Translations under genes and position numbers: made by a program | Shown here: positions 1 through 7,824 of the stretch, in pieces | How the letters are laid out: every line of letters begins with the position of its first letter | Position numbering within the stretch: position 1 is the stretch's first letter | NCBI RefSeq assembly: GCF_003730295.1 | Contig: NZ_QTSZ01000009.1 | Coordinates: 1 to 64,000 of the forward strand | Length of the DNA: 64,000 nt | From: Ornithinibacillus gellani | Lineage (GTDB): Bacteria; Bacillota; Bacilli; Bacillales; Amphibacillaceae | Direction of reading: 5' to 3' | Notes under the pieces: model-generated | Told to the model about the DNA's origin: nothing | The model's input: only the letters and a program-made list of their open reading frames with translations | Database searches by the model: none

Positions 1-17
1 ATCAAACTCTCCAAAAA
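1..17 (-). rRNA. 16S rRNA gene, 5' end only (cut by window edge)
   Basis: Read on the minus strand, the window ends in GGAGAGTTTGAT, the universal start of bacterial 16S rRNA. Only the first bases lie here; the rest of the rRNA operon continues outside the window. The boxA-like leader and strong promoter just upstream support the call, as does the neighbouring pdaB-cwlD cluster, which also lies beside an rRNA operon in B. subtilis. The exact mature 5' end cannot be fixed from sequence. Confidence 0.85.
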
Positions 18-115
18 AGTAAAGTTTCATACTTAGCAATCAGAAACAAATTCTGACTAATTTTTTTAAAGAAAAACAGGGTTCTGTTTCTCTTGACATA
101 CTGGTTGTTTTGTTC

Positions 116-130
116 AGTTTTCAAAGATCA
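116..130 (-). promoter_or_regulatory. rRNA leader boxA-like antitermination element
   Basis: The minus strand reads TGATCTTTGAAAACT, one base from the Bacillus rRNA boxA consensus TGCTCTTTGAAAACT. It lies between the promoter and the 16S start, where boxA recruits NusB/S10 antitermination factors to keep polymerase going through the untranslated operon. Confidence 0.7.
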
Positions 131-162
131 ATTGTGTTTGCCGCAATGAAGCGACGAGATAT

Positions 163-191
163 AATTTATCATGGTTGCGAACAAAAGTCAA
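163..191 (-). promoter_or_regulatory. rRNA operon promoter (sigma-A type)
   Basis: On the minus strand, TTGACT and TAAATT are separated by 17 bases and followed by an AT-rich start region. About 150 bases of leader separate it from the 16S gene. This fits a housekeeping rrn promoter; a weaker second promoter may lie further upstream. Confidence 0.65.
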
Positions 192-372
192 CACGTTTTT
201 TCATTTTCATTTATCTTGTATAAAAATGTCGGTTGTTTTGCTGACAACAAAAAATAATATACCATATATTTTTGTGTAGTGCAATAAAAAATTGAATAAA
301 AAATGCATATGATCCAAATTCACCATAAATGCGATCATGTTGCAACGCGGATCGCTCATTTGGTGTTTTTTA

Positions 373-424
373 CATAAAAAAAGAAGACAGGCTACCGCAC
401 GCACATACGGCTTAGGTGTCTTCG
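373..424 (-). terminator. intrinsic terminator of the small 474-695 gene
   Basis: A GAAGACA/TGTCTTC stem with further pairing around a CCGTATGTGCGTGCGG core is followed on the minus strand by seven T residues. It ends the small gene before the rRNA promoter. Confidence 0.75.
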
Positions 425-473
425 TTCATTTTATTAATTAATTATTTTATATATACATTACCGTATCGCCTAT

Positions 474-695
474 TTATTCGTTTTCCGAACGCTTCGGCAT
501 ATACTTCATACATTCTCCCTCACATGCCACACGGCGCAGCAATTGAAATAAAGAGCGGTATCGTTCTCTCATTGCACGTTTTACCATATGATCAATTCGA
601 TGGTCTTCCAAATCCATCGATAGTTCATCCAATTCACGTTTCACTAGATATTCGATTTCTTTTTGCTCCATTTCATTAATAAGCAACCCTAACAT
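474..695 (-). CDS. small conserved-looking hypothetical protein (73 aa)
   Basis: The start is set at the second of two nearby ATGs (695), which has GAGGTGA at good spacing; the ATG at 704 would overlap the ribosome binding site. The protein is charged and probably helical, beginning MLGLLINEMEQKE, with many Glu/Lys/Arg and a Cys pair near the C-terminus. It has no signal peptide or membrane segment, so it is likely a small cytosolic protein. The composition and dedicated terminator look like a real gene, and the overlapping plus-strand frame lacks a ribosome binding site. I do not recognise the family. Confidence 0.7.
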   Translation of the reverse strand: MLGLLINEMEQKEIEYLVKRELDELSMDLEDHRIDHMVKRAMRERYRSLFQLLRRVACEGECMKYMPKRSENE

Positions 696-967
696 TGCAT
701 TCACCTCATACCTTCTATGCTAATCCCTTATTAAATACCCCAAAATACCACAATAAAACGCTAATTTCCTCTTCATTGGTTCTATACTATATAGATTCGA
801 GAAATTTGTTATATTTTGTCGGTTGATAGGAAGATTGTCTAGACAAGTTTTCTTATCAACCGCAATTAATTACGTTCCATTTTGAATGCAACCATTCGGC
901 TCATATTTTCAAAAATTGTTCATATGCTTAAACAAGTGCTTGTCTATACGGAGGGGGAGCGGATACG

Positions 968-1726
968 ATGCAACACTTTTATGTTTGGAAATTTAACCGT
1001 ACTCGACGATTGTTCGTTGTTGTTAGTTTAGCCTTTATCGCTGCTTTATATGTATGGGTTCAAAGTGATGGTGTGATGTCTGTTTTTTCAAAAAAGGGGC
1101 CGGCTGCTTTGGCGAGAGGAAATCCAGATGCAAAAGATATCGGTTTAACCTTTAATATTAGCTGGGGCGAAGAAAAGGTTCATGATATTTTAAAACAACT
1201 AAAAGATAGTGATGCAACAGCAACATTTTTTGTTAGTGGAGAATGGGCAGAACGTCATCCAGATATTTTAGAAGCAATTATTGCGGACAAACATGAGTTG
1301 GGGATGCTTGGCTATCGATATAAAAGTTATCTAGATCAAGAGCTGAGTCAGGTAAGGAAAGACTTAATCTATGCAAAAGAAGTTTTTCGTAAGCTGGGAT
1401 ATAAGGATATACAGCTATTGCGAACACCGAGCGGGCATTTTAGTGAGGAAATTATCGAATTGGCAGAAAGCTTAGATTTCCAGGTCATACACTGGAATGT
1501 GAATCCAAATGATTGGAAAAATCCAGGTACACAAGAAATTACCGATTTTGTTTTAAAAGAAACGGATAACGGTGACATTATTCTGCTTCACGCATCTGAT
1601 GCAGCTAAACAAACGGCTGGTGCATTAAAAACGATATTACCTGGATTAAAAAATAAGGGCTATCAATTCGCTACGATATCTGAAATCATTCATCAAGCGG
1701 AAGCAAAAGAGAAAATTGTCGAATAA
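968..1726 (+). CDS. pdaB: polysaccharide deacetylase-family sporulation protein PdaB
   Basis: This is a NodB-homology protein of 252 aa with one N-terminal membrane anchor (about residues 15-33) and a deacetylase domain from about residue 55 to 240. The first NodB motif, normally T-F-D-D, reads LTFNISWG, so the usual catalytic Asp is absent, as in B. subtilis PdaB, which is needed to maintain spores late in sporulation. The third motif RTPSGHF and the late LLHASD motif remain. GGAGGGGGAGC precedes the ATG. Convergent kbaA and shared gene order with the B. subtilis cwlD-salA-gerD-kbaA-pdaB region make the assignment firm. Confidence 0.9.
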   Translation: MQHFYVWKFNRTRRLFVVVSLAFIAALYVWVQSDGVMSVFSKKGPAALARGNPDAKDIGLTFNISWGEEKVHDILKQLKDSDATATFFVSGEWAERHPDILEAIIADKHELGMLGYRYKSYLDQELSQVRKDLIYAKEVFRKLGYKDIQLLRTPSGHFSEEIIELAESLDFQVIHWNVNPNDWKNPGTQEITDFVLKETDNGDIILLHASDAAKQTAGALKTILPGLKNKGYQFATISEIIHQAEAKEKIVE

Positions 1727-1785
1727 GAAAAGCTATTGTCGAAAAACGAAGGCTTGGTCACCATCACCGTTTCGCGTTTCACACA

Positions 1786-1827
1786 CAAAAACCTGCAGTC
1801 CCGATTTGAACTGCAGGTTTTTTTATG
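1786..1827. terminator. bidirectional terminator between pdaB and kbaA
   Basis: ACCTGCAGT pairs with ACTGCAGGT and is followed by a T run on the plus strand and by TTTTTGTGT on the minus strand. It sits between two convergent genes. Confidence 0.85.
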
Positions 1828-1828
1828 T

Positions 1829-2497
1829 TTATCGTTTATTGCTTTTCTTTTTCTTACCAGCTGGGCGTGTTGGCTGTGGCGAAGCAGTCACCGGTGCCTT
1901 TGCAGTTGGATTTTGTGCTGGCAGACGATGCAATGCCATTAACTGATATATATTACATGCAAGCAATGCAGGTATCATCAGCAGTGCATATTCCGTACCT
2001 TCTGCCTGTAGCCCAGGCATCCATTCAATTGTCGTCATCACAACCATTAGAAATAGAGCAGGTGTAAATGCTGATGGATTGGTTGCTTTTGCTTTAATCG
2101 ATGCAACAAACCAACCAATTCCGACAATCGCTGCCGACATGGCGATAAACCAAAAGACGGAAACCTCTCCATCATAGGCTTTATAAGGGAAATAAATGAG
2201 GTCAAACGCCACAAACGCAACCAATAGCATTTGTACAGTTGGCCAGAATGATCGAAATAAACTACGTCCAAAACGGTTAATATATAAATATGCAAAAAAA
2301 CCAGTTTGACTAATTACACTTGATAATAAACCAAATCCCAAATAAAAGAATACCAAACCAACCAGTTCCATAAATCGGAATGGACTCATATTTTCTGCAT
2401 ACACTCCAGGATTTACAAAAAAACTGGTTACCAAACCAATTAAACCACCAATTGCAAGTGTTCTAACAAATAATTGCACAACGTTACGCGTTTTCAA
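1829..2497 (-). CDS. kbaA: KinB-signalling pathway activation membrane protein KbaA
   Basis: This is a 222-aa integral membrane protein with about six hydrophobic segments, matching KbaA, which is required for the KinB branch of the sporulation phosphorelay. The start is a TTG at 2497 (KTRNVVQLFVRT...) with AGGAGG eight bases upstream; an upstream in-frame extension has no ribosome binding site. The C-terminal tail is rich in Pro, Ala and Lys. It is divergent from gerD and sits in the conserved pdaB-kbaA-gerD-salA-cwlD block. Confidence 0.88.
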   Translation of the reverse strand: MKTRNVVQLFVRTLAIGGLIGLVTSFFVNPGVYAENMSPFRFMELVGLVFFYLGFGLLSSVISQTGFFAYLYINRFGRSLFRSFWPTVQMLLVAFVAFDLIYFPYKAYDGEVSVFWFIAMSAAIVGIGWFVASIKAKATNPSAFTPALFLMVVMTTIEWMPGLQAEGTEYALLMIPALLACNIYQLMALHRLPAQNPTAKAPVTASPQPTRPAGKKKKSNKR

Positions 2498-2670
2498 TCT
2501 AATATCCTCCTGCCACACATCGCATACATATGATGCAAAGAAGCTATCTTTTTTAATTTTTTCTTGTATCCATACGTATTTTAACACGAACCCTTTGTTT
2601 TTTCCTTCATGAAGTGCATATTTTTATATTTACCAACCATATTAAGAATAAGCAAAAGGAGGAGCCGAGC

Positions 2671-3318
2671 ATGGCAAAGATGATAAAGCTTGCTACCGCA
2701 GTCTTGCTGTGCGTGACATTGGCAGCATGTAATGGGGAAGCGGCAGAAAAAGAATTGGATTATGATCAAACGAAAAAAATGGTCGTCGACATCTTGCAAA
2801 CAGAAGATGGTAAAAAAGCACTTCGTGAGCTGCTTGCAGATGAAAAAATGAAGCAAAAACTCGTGATGGAATCTGATGTTGTGAAACAGTCCATACAGGA
2901 AGCATTATCTTCTGATAAAGGACAAGAAATGTGGAAAAAACTTTTTGAGGATCCGGAATTCGTAAAAGACTATGCAAAATCCTTGGAAGATGAACAAAAA
3001 AATCTCATGAAAAAATTAATGAATGATCCAAACTTCCAAAAACAAATGCTGGATTTATTACAAGATCCGGAAATGACCAGCCATTTACAACAATTAATGA
3101 AAAGCCAGGAATTCCGTACTCATTTAAATGAAATGATCCATGAATCATTGGATAGCCCGCTCTTTCAAGAAAAAATTCAAAAAACATTACTCAAGGCCGC
3201 TGAAAAACAAGGAAAAGAAAAGCAAAGTGATAAAGGTGGAGAACAAGAAGGTGGACAAAGCCAAGAAAATGAGGGCGGCGGTGAGTCTGGTGGAGGCGGA
3301 GATAAAGGCCAAGAATAG
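2671..3318 (+). CDS. gerD: spore germination lipoprotein GerD
   Basis: GerD is an inner-membrane lipoprotein that helps cluster nutrient germinant receptors in spores. The start ATG (2671) follows AAAAGGAGGAG. Residues 1-20 form a lipoprotein signal ending in LAAC, with Cys the likely lipidated residue. The middle is a run of charged helices with repeated 'DP-F/E' turns, typical of GerD, and residues from about 185 are a low-complexity tail of Gly, Glu, Gln and Lys. Length (215 aa) is as expected. It is divergent from kbaA and convergent with salA. Confidence 0.9.
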   Translation: MAKMIKLATAVLLCVTLAACNGEAAEKELDYDQTKKMVVDILQTEDGKKALRELLADEKMKQKLVMESDVVKQSIQEALSSDKGQEMWKKLFEDPEFVKDYAKSLEDEQKNLMKKLMNDPNFQKQMLDLLQDPEMTSHLQQLMKSQEFRTHLNEMIHESLDSPLFQEKIQKTLLKAAEKQGKEKQSDKGGEQEGGQSQENEGGGESGGGGDKGQE

Positions 3319-3325
3319 CCAATAT

Positions 3326-3361
3326 AAAAAGCCGGACGCATCCATTTACGTCCGGCTTTTT
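3326..3361. terminator. bidirectional terminator between gerD and salA
   Basis: AAAAAGCCGGACG pairs with CGTCCGGCTTTTT around a short loop; T runs occur on both strands and serve both convergent genes. Confidence 0.88.
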
Positions 3362-3364
3362 CCA

Positions 3365-4423
3365 TTATTCTTCTACTTTTGCAACAATTTTCGCTGCAAT
3401 CTTATGATATTCTTTTCCCAACGGATGATCCTCTTGGTAAATAGAAGGTGCAAAAACATCCTCTTCCTCATATGGCTGTTGCAACGGCAGCTGGCCGAGC
3501 ACCTTTGTATGAAGAACCTCAGCAAGCTTCTGACCACCACCACGGCCAAATACGTATTCTTTCTCACCCGTTTTTTCACTTTCAAAATAGGCCATATTTT
3601 CCACAACACCAAGAATTTCATGTTTTGTTTTTAAAGCCATTTGTCCAGCGCGTGCTGCTACAAATGCTGCGGTTGGATGTGGTGTTGTTACAATGACCTC
3701 TTTACAGGTTGGCAGTAATTCATGGACGTCCATGGCAATGTCACCCGTACCTGGAGGTAAATCCAGTAATAGATAATCTAAGTCGCCCCACTCTACTTCT
3801 TTAAAGAAGCTGGAAAGCATTTTCCCAAGCATTGGACCACGCCAAATAATTGGCGAATTATCTTCTACAAAGAATCCCATGGAAATAACCTTCACACCGA
3901 AACGTTCGACAGGGATGATTTTTTCACCGCGAACGGCAGGTCGATGCTCAACCCCCATCATATCCGGCACACTGAATCCGTAAATATCCGCGTCAATGAC
4001 ACCGACCTTTTTACCCAAACGCATCAATGCCATTGCTAAGTTAACCGTGACAGTAGACTTACCTACACCACCCTTACCACTTGCAACTGCAATAAAGTGT
4101 GGTTGCTTGCTTCCGCCCATCAATGCCTTTTCCTGTTCGGTTTCTGCTGCCGGCTGATACTTGCGAATCACTTCTTCCGGAAGCTGCTCAAAACGCAATC
4201 CTACTGTTGTAGCACCATTCTTTTTTAAGATTTGCACGAGCTGCTGCTGTAGCTGCATCTGTTCCCCAGTATTCGTTTTACTGATGGCAACCTTCACGCT
4301 AACATGCTTTTTTTCCTCGCGAATGGTAACTTCAACGATACCGCCTGTTTCCTCAAGCGTTCTATGTAAAAATGGATCTTTGACTGGCTGAAGCAATTTA
4401 ATTACTTCTTCTTTTGTCAACAT
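3365..4423 (-). CDS. salA: Mrp/NBP35-family ATP-binding protein SalA
   Basis: This 352-aa protein has an N-terminal MIP18/DUF59 domain (about residues 1-80) and a C-terminal P-loop ATPase with the deviant Walker A GKGGVGKST at about residue 115. Mrp-family proteins bind ATP and often carry Fe-S clusters; in B. subtilis, SalA indirectly raises exoprotease expression by repressing scoC. The ATG at 4423 is chosen because GGAAGGTGATT lies at normal spacing. The position between gerD and cwlD is the same as in B. subtilis. Confidence 0.88.
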   Translation of the reverse strand: MLTKEEVIKLLQPVKDPFLHRTLEETGGIVEVTIREEKKHVSVKVAISKTNTGEQMQLQQQLVQILKKNGATTVGLRFEQLPEEVIRKYQPAAETEQEKALMGGSKQPHFIAVASGKGGVGKSTVTVNLAMALMRLGKKVGVIDADIYGFSVPDMMGVEHRPAVRGEKIIPVERFGVKVISMGFFVEDNSPIIWRGPMLGKMLSSFFKEVEWGDLDYLLLDLPPGTGDIAMDVHELLPTCKEVIVTTPHPTAAFVAARAGQMALKTKHEILGVVENMAYFESEKTGEKEYVFGRGGGQKLAEVLHTKVLGQLPLQQPYEEEDVFAPSIYQEDHPLGKEYHKIAAKIVAKVEE

Positions 4424-4552
4424 GCACAATCACCTTCCCTTTTCATACTTGCAATTGGAACGCACTGCTTTCCACGTTTGTCCAACGCTAGTATAACATA
4501 GATTCGATAAAATCTAAGTGATTTGAATCATGAAAGGTGCCTGGTTTGCGCT

Positions 4553-5287
4553 TCACTCAGGGTTATACTGCTCCTCCGCTTCCTCTGTTACAAAGCGTAA
4601 AATACCTTCATAAATACTGCCTGCCATTTTCCGCTGATAATCTTCTTGTTTTAACAGCTCACGTTCTTCCACATTGGATAAAAAACCAATTTCCACCAAA
4701 GCACCTGGAACTTCTGCTTTTTTCAGCAAATACATTTGATTGATTGCCAGAGCTTCCCGATTCGTATTTTCCATATTACGAATGATTTCCGCTTGAATCA
4801 TTTTTGCCAAATGCCGGCTATCATCATTTTGCGGATAATAAAATGTTTGTGCACCGCTCCAGCGTTCCGATGGTATAGCATTTAAATGAATGCTCACGAA
4901 GAAATCGGCCTGCTTTTCATGAATGAATTGCAGCCGATTACGAATATCCTCCGATTTCCGCCTCGACAGCCCCTTTGTATCCTCAGCAGCTAAATCCTTA
5001 TCAGATGAACGGGTTAAATAAACGAGCGCACCTGCCTGCTGCAAATAGTCCTGCAGCCGTTTGGAGACCTCCATGGCAATACCTTTTTCAGAGGTCTTGT
5101 CCTTTCCCATCGCTCCCCCATCTGGTCCTCCATGTCCCGGATCAATAACAATGGTTTGTCCAGCTAATGGTAAAGACCAGGCACCCCATGCTGGATCTGC
5201 TTTTGGTATTGGATACTGTAATAGTGATAGCAGTACGACTGCCCCAGTAACCCAAGCAATTATTTTAATTATTCTTTTCATATTCAT
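4553..5287 (-). CDS. cwlD: germination-specific N-acetylmuramoyl-L-alanine amidase CwlD
   Basis: CwlD removes peptide side chains from muramic acid during synthesis of spore cortex muramic-delta-lactam, acting with PdaA. The 244-aa protein starts with a signal/anchor segment (about 5-25), then an Amidase_3 domain with the zinc-site motifs DPGHGG (about residue 50), VSIHLNA (about 132) and a catalytic Glu in LVEIGF (about 196). GGAGCGAGCCAT precedes the ATG. It belongs to the conserved sporulation block. Confidence 0.9.
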   Translation of the reverse strand: MNMKRIIKIIAWVTGAVVLLSLLQYPIPKADPAWGAWSLPLAGQTIVIDPGHGGPDGGAMGKDKTSEKGIAMEVSKRLQDYLQQAGALVYLTRSSDKDLAAEDTKGLSRRKSEDIRNRLQFIHEKQADFFVSIHLNAIPSERWSGAQTFYYPQNDDSRHLAKMIQAEIIRNMENTNREALAINQMYLLKKAEVPGALVEIGFLSNVEERELLKQEDYQRKMAGSIYEGILRFVTEEAEEQYNPE

Positions 5288-5373
5288 ATGGCTCGCTCCT
5301 TTTTAACTGCTTGCCCTATCGTATGAAACGAGCCATTTAATTATGTTAAAAAATGCCCCCAAACTATCAAAAT

Positions 5374-5470
5374 AAAGTGAAACCTCCATCTGCGGGCGTT
5401 TTTGCACTTCCCCCACTGATTGTTAGTTGAAAGAATCCGGCCTTTATTAGGCTGTTGATCTGTGATAAAT
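5374..5470 (+). repeat. dispersed intergenic repeat, copy A (internally deleted)
   Basis: This copy has the family head (AAAGTGAAAC...CCACTGATTGTTAGTTGAA), the middle block around GGCCTTTATTAGGCTGTTG and the tail ATCTGTGATAAAT. Compared with copy B it lacks the TTACAATTCTTGTTAT block and most of the tail. It lies between cwlD and the next minus-strand gene. The other copies are at 13841, 22560 and 24245. Confidence 0.75.
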
Positions 5471-5474
5471 ATAA

Positions 5475-5551
5475 AAAACCTCCATATGGTGCTGCTCTCA
5501 AAAGCTAGACAAAAGCTAGCATTTTAGAACTACTACCTATTTGGAGGTTTT
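5475..5551. terminator. long imperfect hairpin with T-rich ends, probable terminator
   Basis: AAAACCTCCATATGG at the left pairs with CTATTTGGAGGTTTT at the right, and an inner AAAAGCTAG direct repeat lies in the loop. On the minus strand the stem is followed by TTTTTTAT. It lies 10 bases after the stop of the small 5562-5738 gene. Confidence 0.6.
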
Positions 5552-5561
5552 GTGATACGTA

Positions 5562-5738
5562 TTATTTATTTATCCGCTGATCCACAGTCGTTTTTATTGC
5601 CTCTATATCATTGGCGCGCTTTTGGCCATCGAGAAACAACTTTCTTTCCTTTTCCTTCAGTTTCTCCACAATACCAAGCTGACTAAGACGATTCATTCGC
5701 CACTTTCCATCTTTACGAAGTTTGCGTTTTTTCATGAT
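5562..5738 (-). CDS. small basic hypothetical protein (58 aa)
   Basis: The chosen start MKKRKLRKDGKW has AAAGGAT eight bases upstream. The protein is very basic at the N-terminus and helical and charged after it, ending in DQRINK. The shape, a basic head plus a C-terminal helix with an 'IE..I....DQR' spacing, is loosely like Fur-regulated basic proteins (FbpB), but I see no Fur box and do not make that call. It has its own terminator. Confidence 0.55.
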   Translation of the reverse strand: MMKKRKLRKDGKWRMNRLSQLGIVEKLKEKERKLFLDGQKRANDIEAIKTTVDQRINK

Positions 5739-5778
5739 CGAAAATCCTTTCATCATAATGAATGATCAAAGCTGTTCC

Positions 5779-6198
5779 TTATTTTTTCTTGCCGCGCTGT
5801 TTTAACCAGTAATATCCTAGTGCAACGGCACCGTAGACACCGCCAAGGTCATTTTTATCCGCAATGTCCTTGCCTTCTTCCGTCTTCTTCTTAACCGAAT
5901 CTGTCACATCAACCAAAGAGGATGTAAATTTACGAGTGGCATTTCCAACATCACCAACAATATAAAACAATGGGCTTAACTGCTTTAGTTTATCATTAAC
6001 ATCCTGCAATGTATGGTTACTTTCTTCAATCAAGTTTCCTGTTTGTTTGAAAATATCGTCCAGCTGCTCTGGTAATTTTTCAACCGTTTTTTCAATTCCG
6101 CCCAAGACACCCGCTAAATTATTTAGCGCATATGCAATGAAAATGGCTCCTAGCAGGCAGGCGATTCCAATTAATAAAATACCAATTTGTGTTAACAT
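5779..6198 (-). CDS. DUF948 membrane protein
   Basis: This 139-aa protein has one N-terminal membrane helix (about 4-26) followed by a long amphipathic, coiled-coil-like region rich in 'L-x-x-V-x-x-L' spacing, the typical DUF948 (YtxG-like) layout, and a basic tail KQRGKKK. It probably sits in the membrane with a helical cytoplasmic domain; the molecular role of DUF948 proteins is not established. AGGAGAGG precedes the ATG. It follows a second DUF948 gene by 15 bases and is probably cotranscribed from the promoter at 6712. Confidence 0.8.
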   Translation of the reverse strand: MLTQIGILLIGIACLLGAIFIAYALNNLAGVLGGIEKTVEKLPEQLDDIFKQTGNLIEESNHTLQDVNDKLKQLSPLFYIVGDVGNATRKFTSSLVDVTDSVKKKTEEGKDIADKNDLGGVYGAVALGYYWLKQRGKKK

Positions 6199-6213
6199 GT
6201 ATAATTCCTCTCC

Positions 6214-6684
6214 TTACTTTTTAATAGGTGCAATAGCTCTATTGGAATCTTGAATAGCCAATTCCTGCTTCGCATCCTTCTTTTTCCATCGTCTGAATAA
6301 AAAGCGGGCTGCTTCCATCCACACAACTTGATCCAAAAATGGCTTGGATTTACGAATCGCATCTGTTGGGGAAATTCCTCCCAGTTTATTCGCGACTGCA
6401 CCATCAGCATTTTTTACTGCTTGTCCAACATCCTCAAGCGCATCAAACATACTATCCGTCGCACTTACCTTATCGCGAATATCATCGACTGTACTCCCCA
6501 CTTCTTTTACAGTCTGCCTAATTTGCGGGGTCATGTACTCTAGCTTTCTTTCCACCTCGTGAAGTGTTTTTCCTGTCGTTTTAAAGGAGTCTGCTATCCG
6601 CTTCAGTAGAAGGGAAATATAGACAATAACAATTGCAAAAGCGATCGCACATAGTAATATGGTATAGTAGATTATTCCTTGCAT
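6214..6684 (-). CDS. DUF948 membrane protein, first gene of the pair
   Basis: This 156-aa DUF948 protein has an N-terminal membrane helix (about 5-27) and a coiled-coil-like segment with repeated V/I heptads to about residue 110, then a short aromatic and basic tail. GGAAGGGGG precedes the ATG. It is paralogous in layout to the next gene. In B. subtilis the DUF948 gene ytxG is a sigma-B general stress gene, and a sigma-B-like promoter lies directly upstream here, suggesting the same control (inference). Confidence 0.8.
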   Translation of the reverse strand: MQGIIYYTILLCAIAFAIVIVYISLLLKRIADSFKTTGKTLHEVERKLEYMTPQIRQTVKEVGSTVDDIRDKVSATDSMFDALEDVGQAVKNADGAVANKLGGISPTDAIRKSKPFLDQVVWMEAARFLFRRWKKKDAKQELAIQDSNRAIAPIKK

Positions 6685-6711
6685 CGTACAACCCCCTTCC
6701 TTATGAGCATT

Positions 6712-6737
6712 ATACCACTTCTTACATGAAATAAAAC
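6712..6737 (-). promoter_or_regulatory. possible sigma-B promoter for the DUF948 pair
   Basis: The minus strand has GTTTTA, 14 bases, then TGGTAT; each box is one base from the sigma-B consensus GTTTAA/GGGTAT. The overlapping TATAAT could instead be a sigma-A -10 box, so the assignment is tentative. Confidence 0.45.
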
Positions 6738-6910
6738 GTGCAAGTGCTGGTCCAATGACCTGAATTTTTCGTACCTTGCACTATCAACTAAAGATATGTC
6801 CTGTTTATATTCTAAAAGGTTGTCGACCAGATAGCAAATCTAGTTTCCACGATTGGAGTCAACCTAGATGGGGTATAGGAAGACAAGGAATATGATTTGG
6901 AGGGACATCA

Positions 6911-7765
6911 ATGTCGAATGTGAAAGATTTTGCCAAGCAATTTATGAATAAATTTAAAGAGGACAATGTCCCGTTACTTGCAGCCGCACAAGCATATTAT
7001 TATTTACTATCGATTGTGCCGCTTCTGATTGTGTGCTTCGCCATCGTTCCTTATATGAATATCGATCCCGAAGACGCAGTCGCTTTTATGGGAAATATAC
7101 TACCAAGTGAAATTGCCTCTATTTTTGAAGACACGATAGTGAGTATTGTGCAAACCCCGAAAGGCGGACTATTAACTGTTGGTATTATTGGGTCACTCTG
7201 GTCAGCGTCTAATGCCATTAACGCTTTTATTAAATCTGTAAATCAGGCATATGATGCAGAAGAAACAAGACCATTTATTGTCGTTCGTCTCATTGCATTA
7301 GGGCTAACGTTAGGTATGATTCTGGCGCTTGTCATTGCCATCTTACTACCGATTTTCGGTAATTTAATTGTGAATATGCTACATTCCATTCTTGGGATGG
7401 ATCAGGCTATGACGGTATTATTACATGTCATGCGCTGGGGAATTAGTATCGTCGTCTTAACACTGCTTATCATGCTTTTGTATCGATTTGCACCAAGTAA
7501 GAAGCTGCCATTTCGTTCCATCATGCCTGGTGCTATTATTGCCAGTGTGCTTTGGCAACTCATTTCCTTTGGCTTTTCTTTTTACGTTGGTAATTTCGGT
7601 AATTACTCCGCCACATACGGAAGTCTTGGGGGATTAATTATTCTTATGATTTGGTTCTTCCTTACGGGAATGATTATGCTAATTGGTGCCATTTTCAATG
7701 CCATTTTGCATAAACGAAAACAGGAAAGAGCAGCTGCCGAAGAACCGATTTCATCTGTAAATTAA
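6911..7765 (+). CDS. YihY/virulence factor BrkB family membrane protein
   Basis: This is a 284-aa protein with six predicted membrane spans spread through the chain and a short charged C-terminus, matching the YihY/BrkB (UPF0761) family. The name comes from an early suggestion of RNase BN activity that was later withdrawn; the function is unknown, perhaps transport across the inner membrane. TTGGAGGGAC precedes the ATG. It is a single gene ending in a strong terminator shared with the convergent 7825 gene. Confidence 0.85.
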   Translation: MSNVKDFAKQFMNKFKEDNVPLLAAAQAYYYLLSIVPLLIVCFAIVPYMNIDPEDAVAFMGNILPSEIASIFEDTIVSIVQTPKGGLLTVGIIGSLWSASNAINAFIKSVNQAYDAEETRPFIVVRLIALGLTLGMILALVIAILLPIFGNLIVNMLHSILGMDQAMTVLLHVMRWGISIVVLTLLIMLLYRFAPSKKLPFRSIMPGAIIASVLWQLISFGFSFYVGNFGNYSATYGSLGGLIILMIWFFLTGMIMLIGAIFNAILHKRKQERAAAEEPISSVN

Positions 7766-7768
7766 ACA

Positions 7769-7820
7769 AAAGCCGGTGTACAGGTCCACGTTAGGATACC
7801 CTGTTGCACCGGCTTTTTAT
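7769..7820. terminator. bidirectional terminator
   Basis: AAAGCCGGTG pairs with CACCGGCTTT around an inner hairpin, with T runs on both sides, between the convergent YihY and HlyD-like genes. Confidence 0.8.
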
Positions 7821-7824
7821 GCAC

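Noticed and set aside
5562-5738. Fur-regulated basic protein FbpB
   Set aside because: The basic head and terminal helix are suggestive, but no Fur box or clear family motif is seen.
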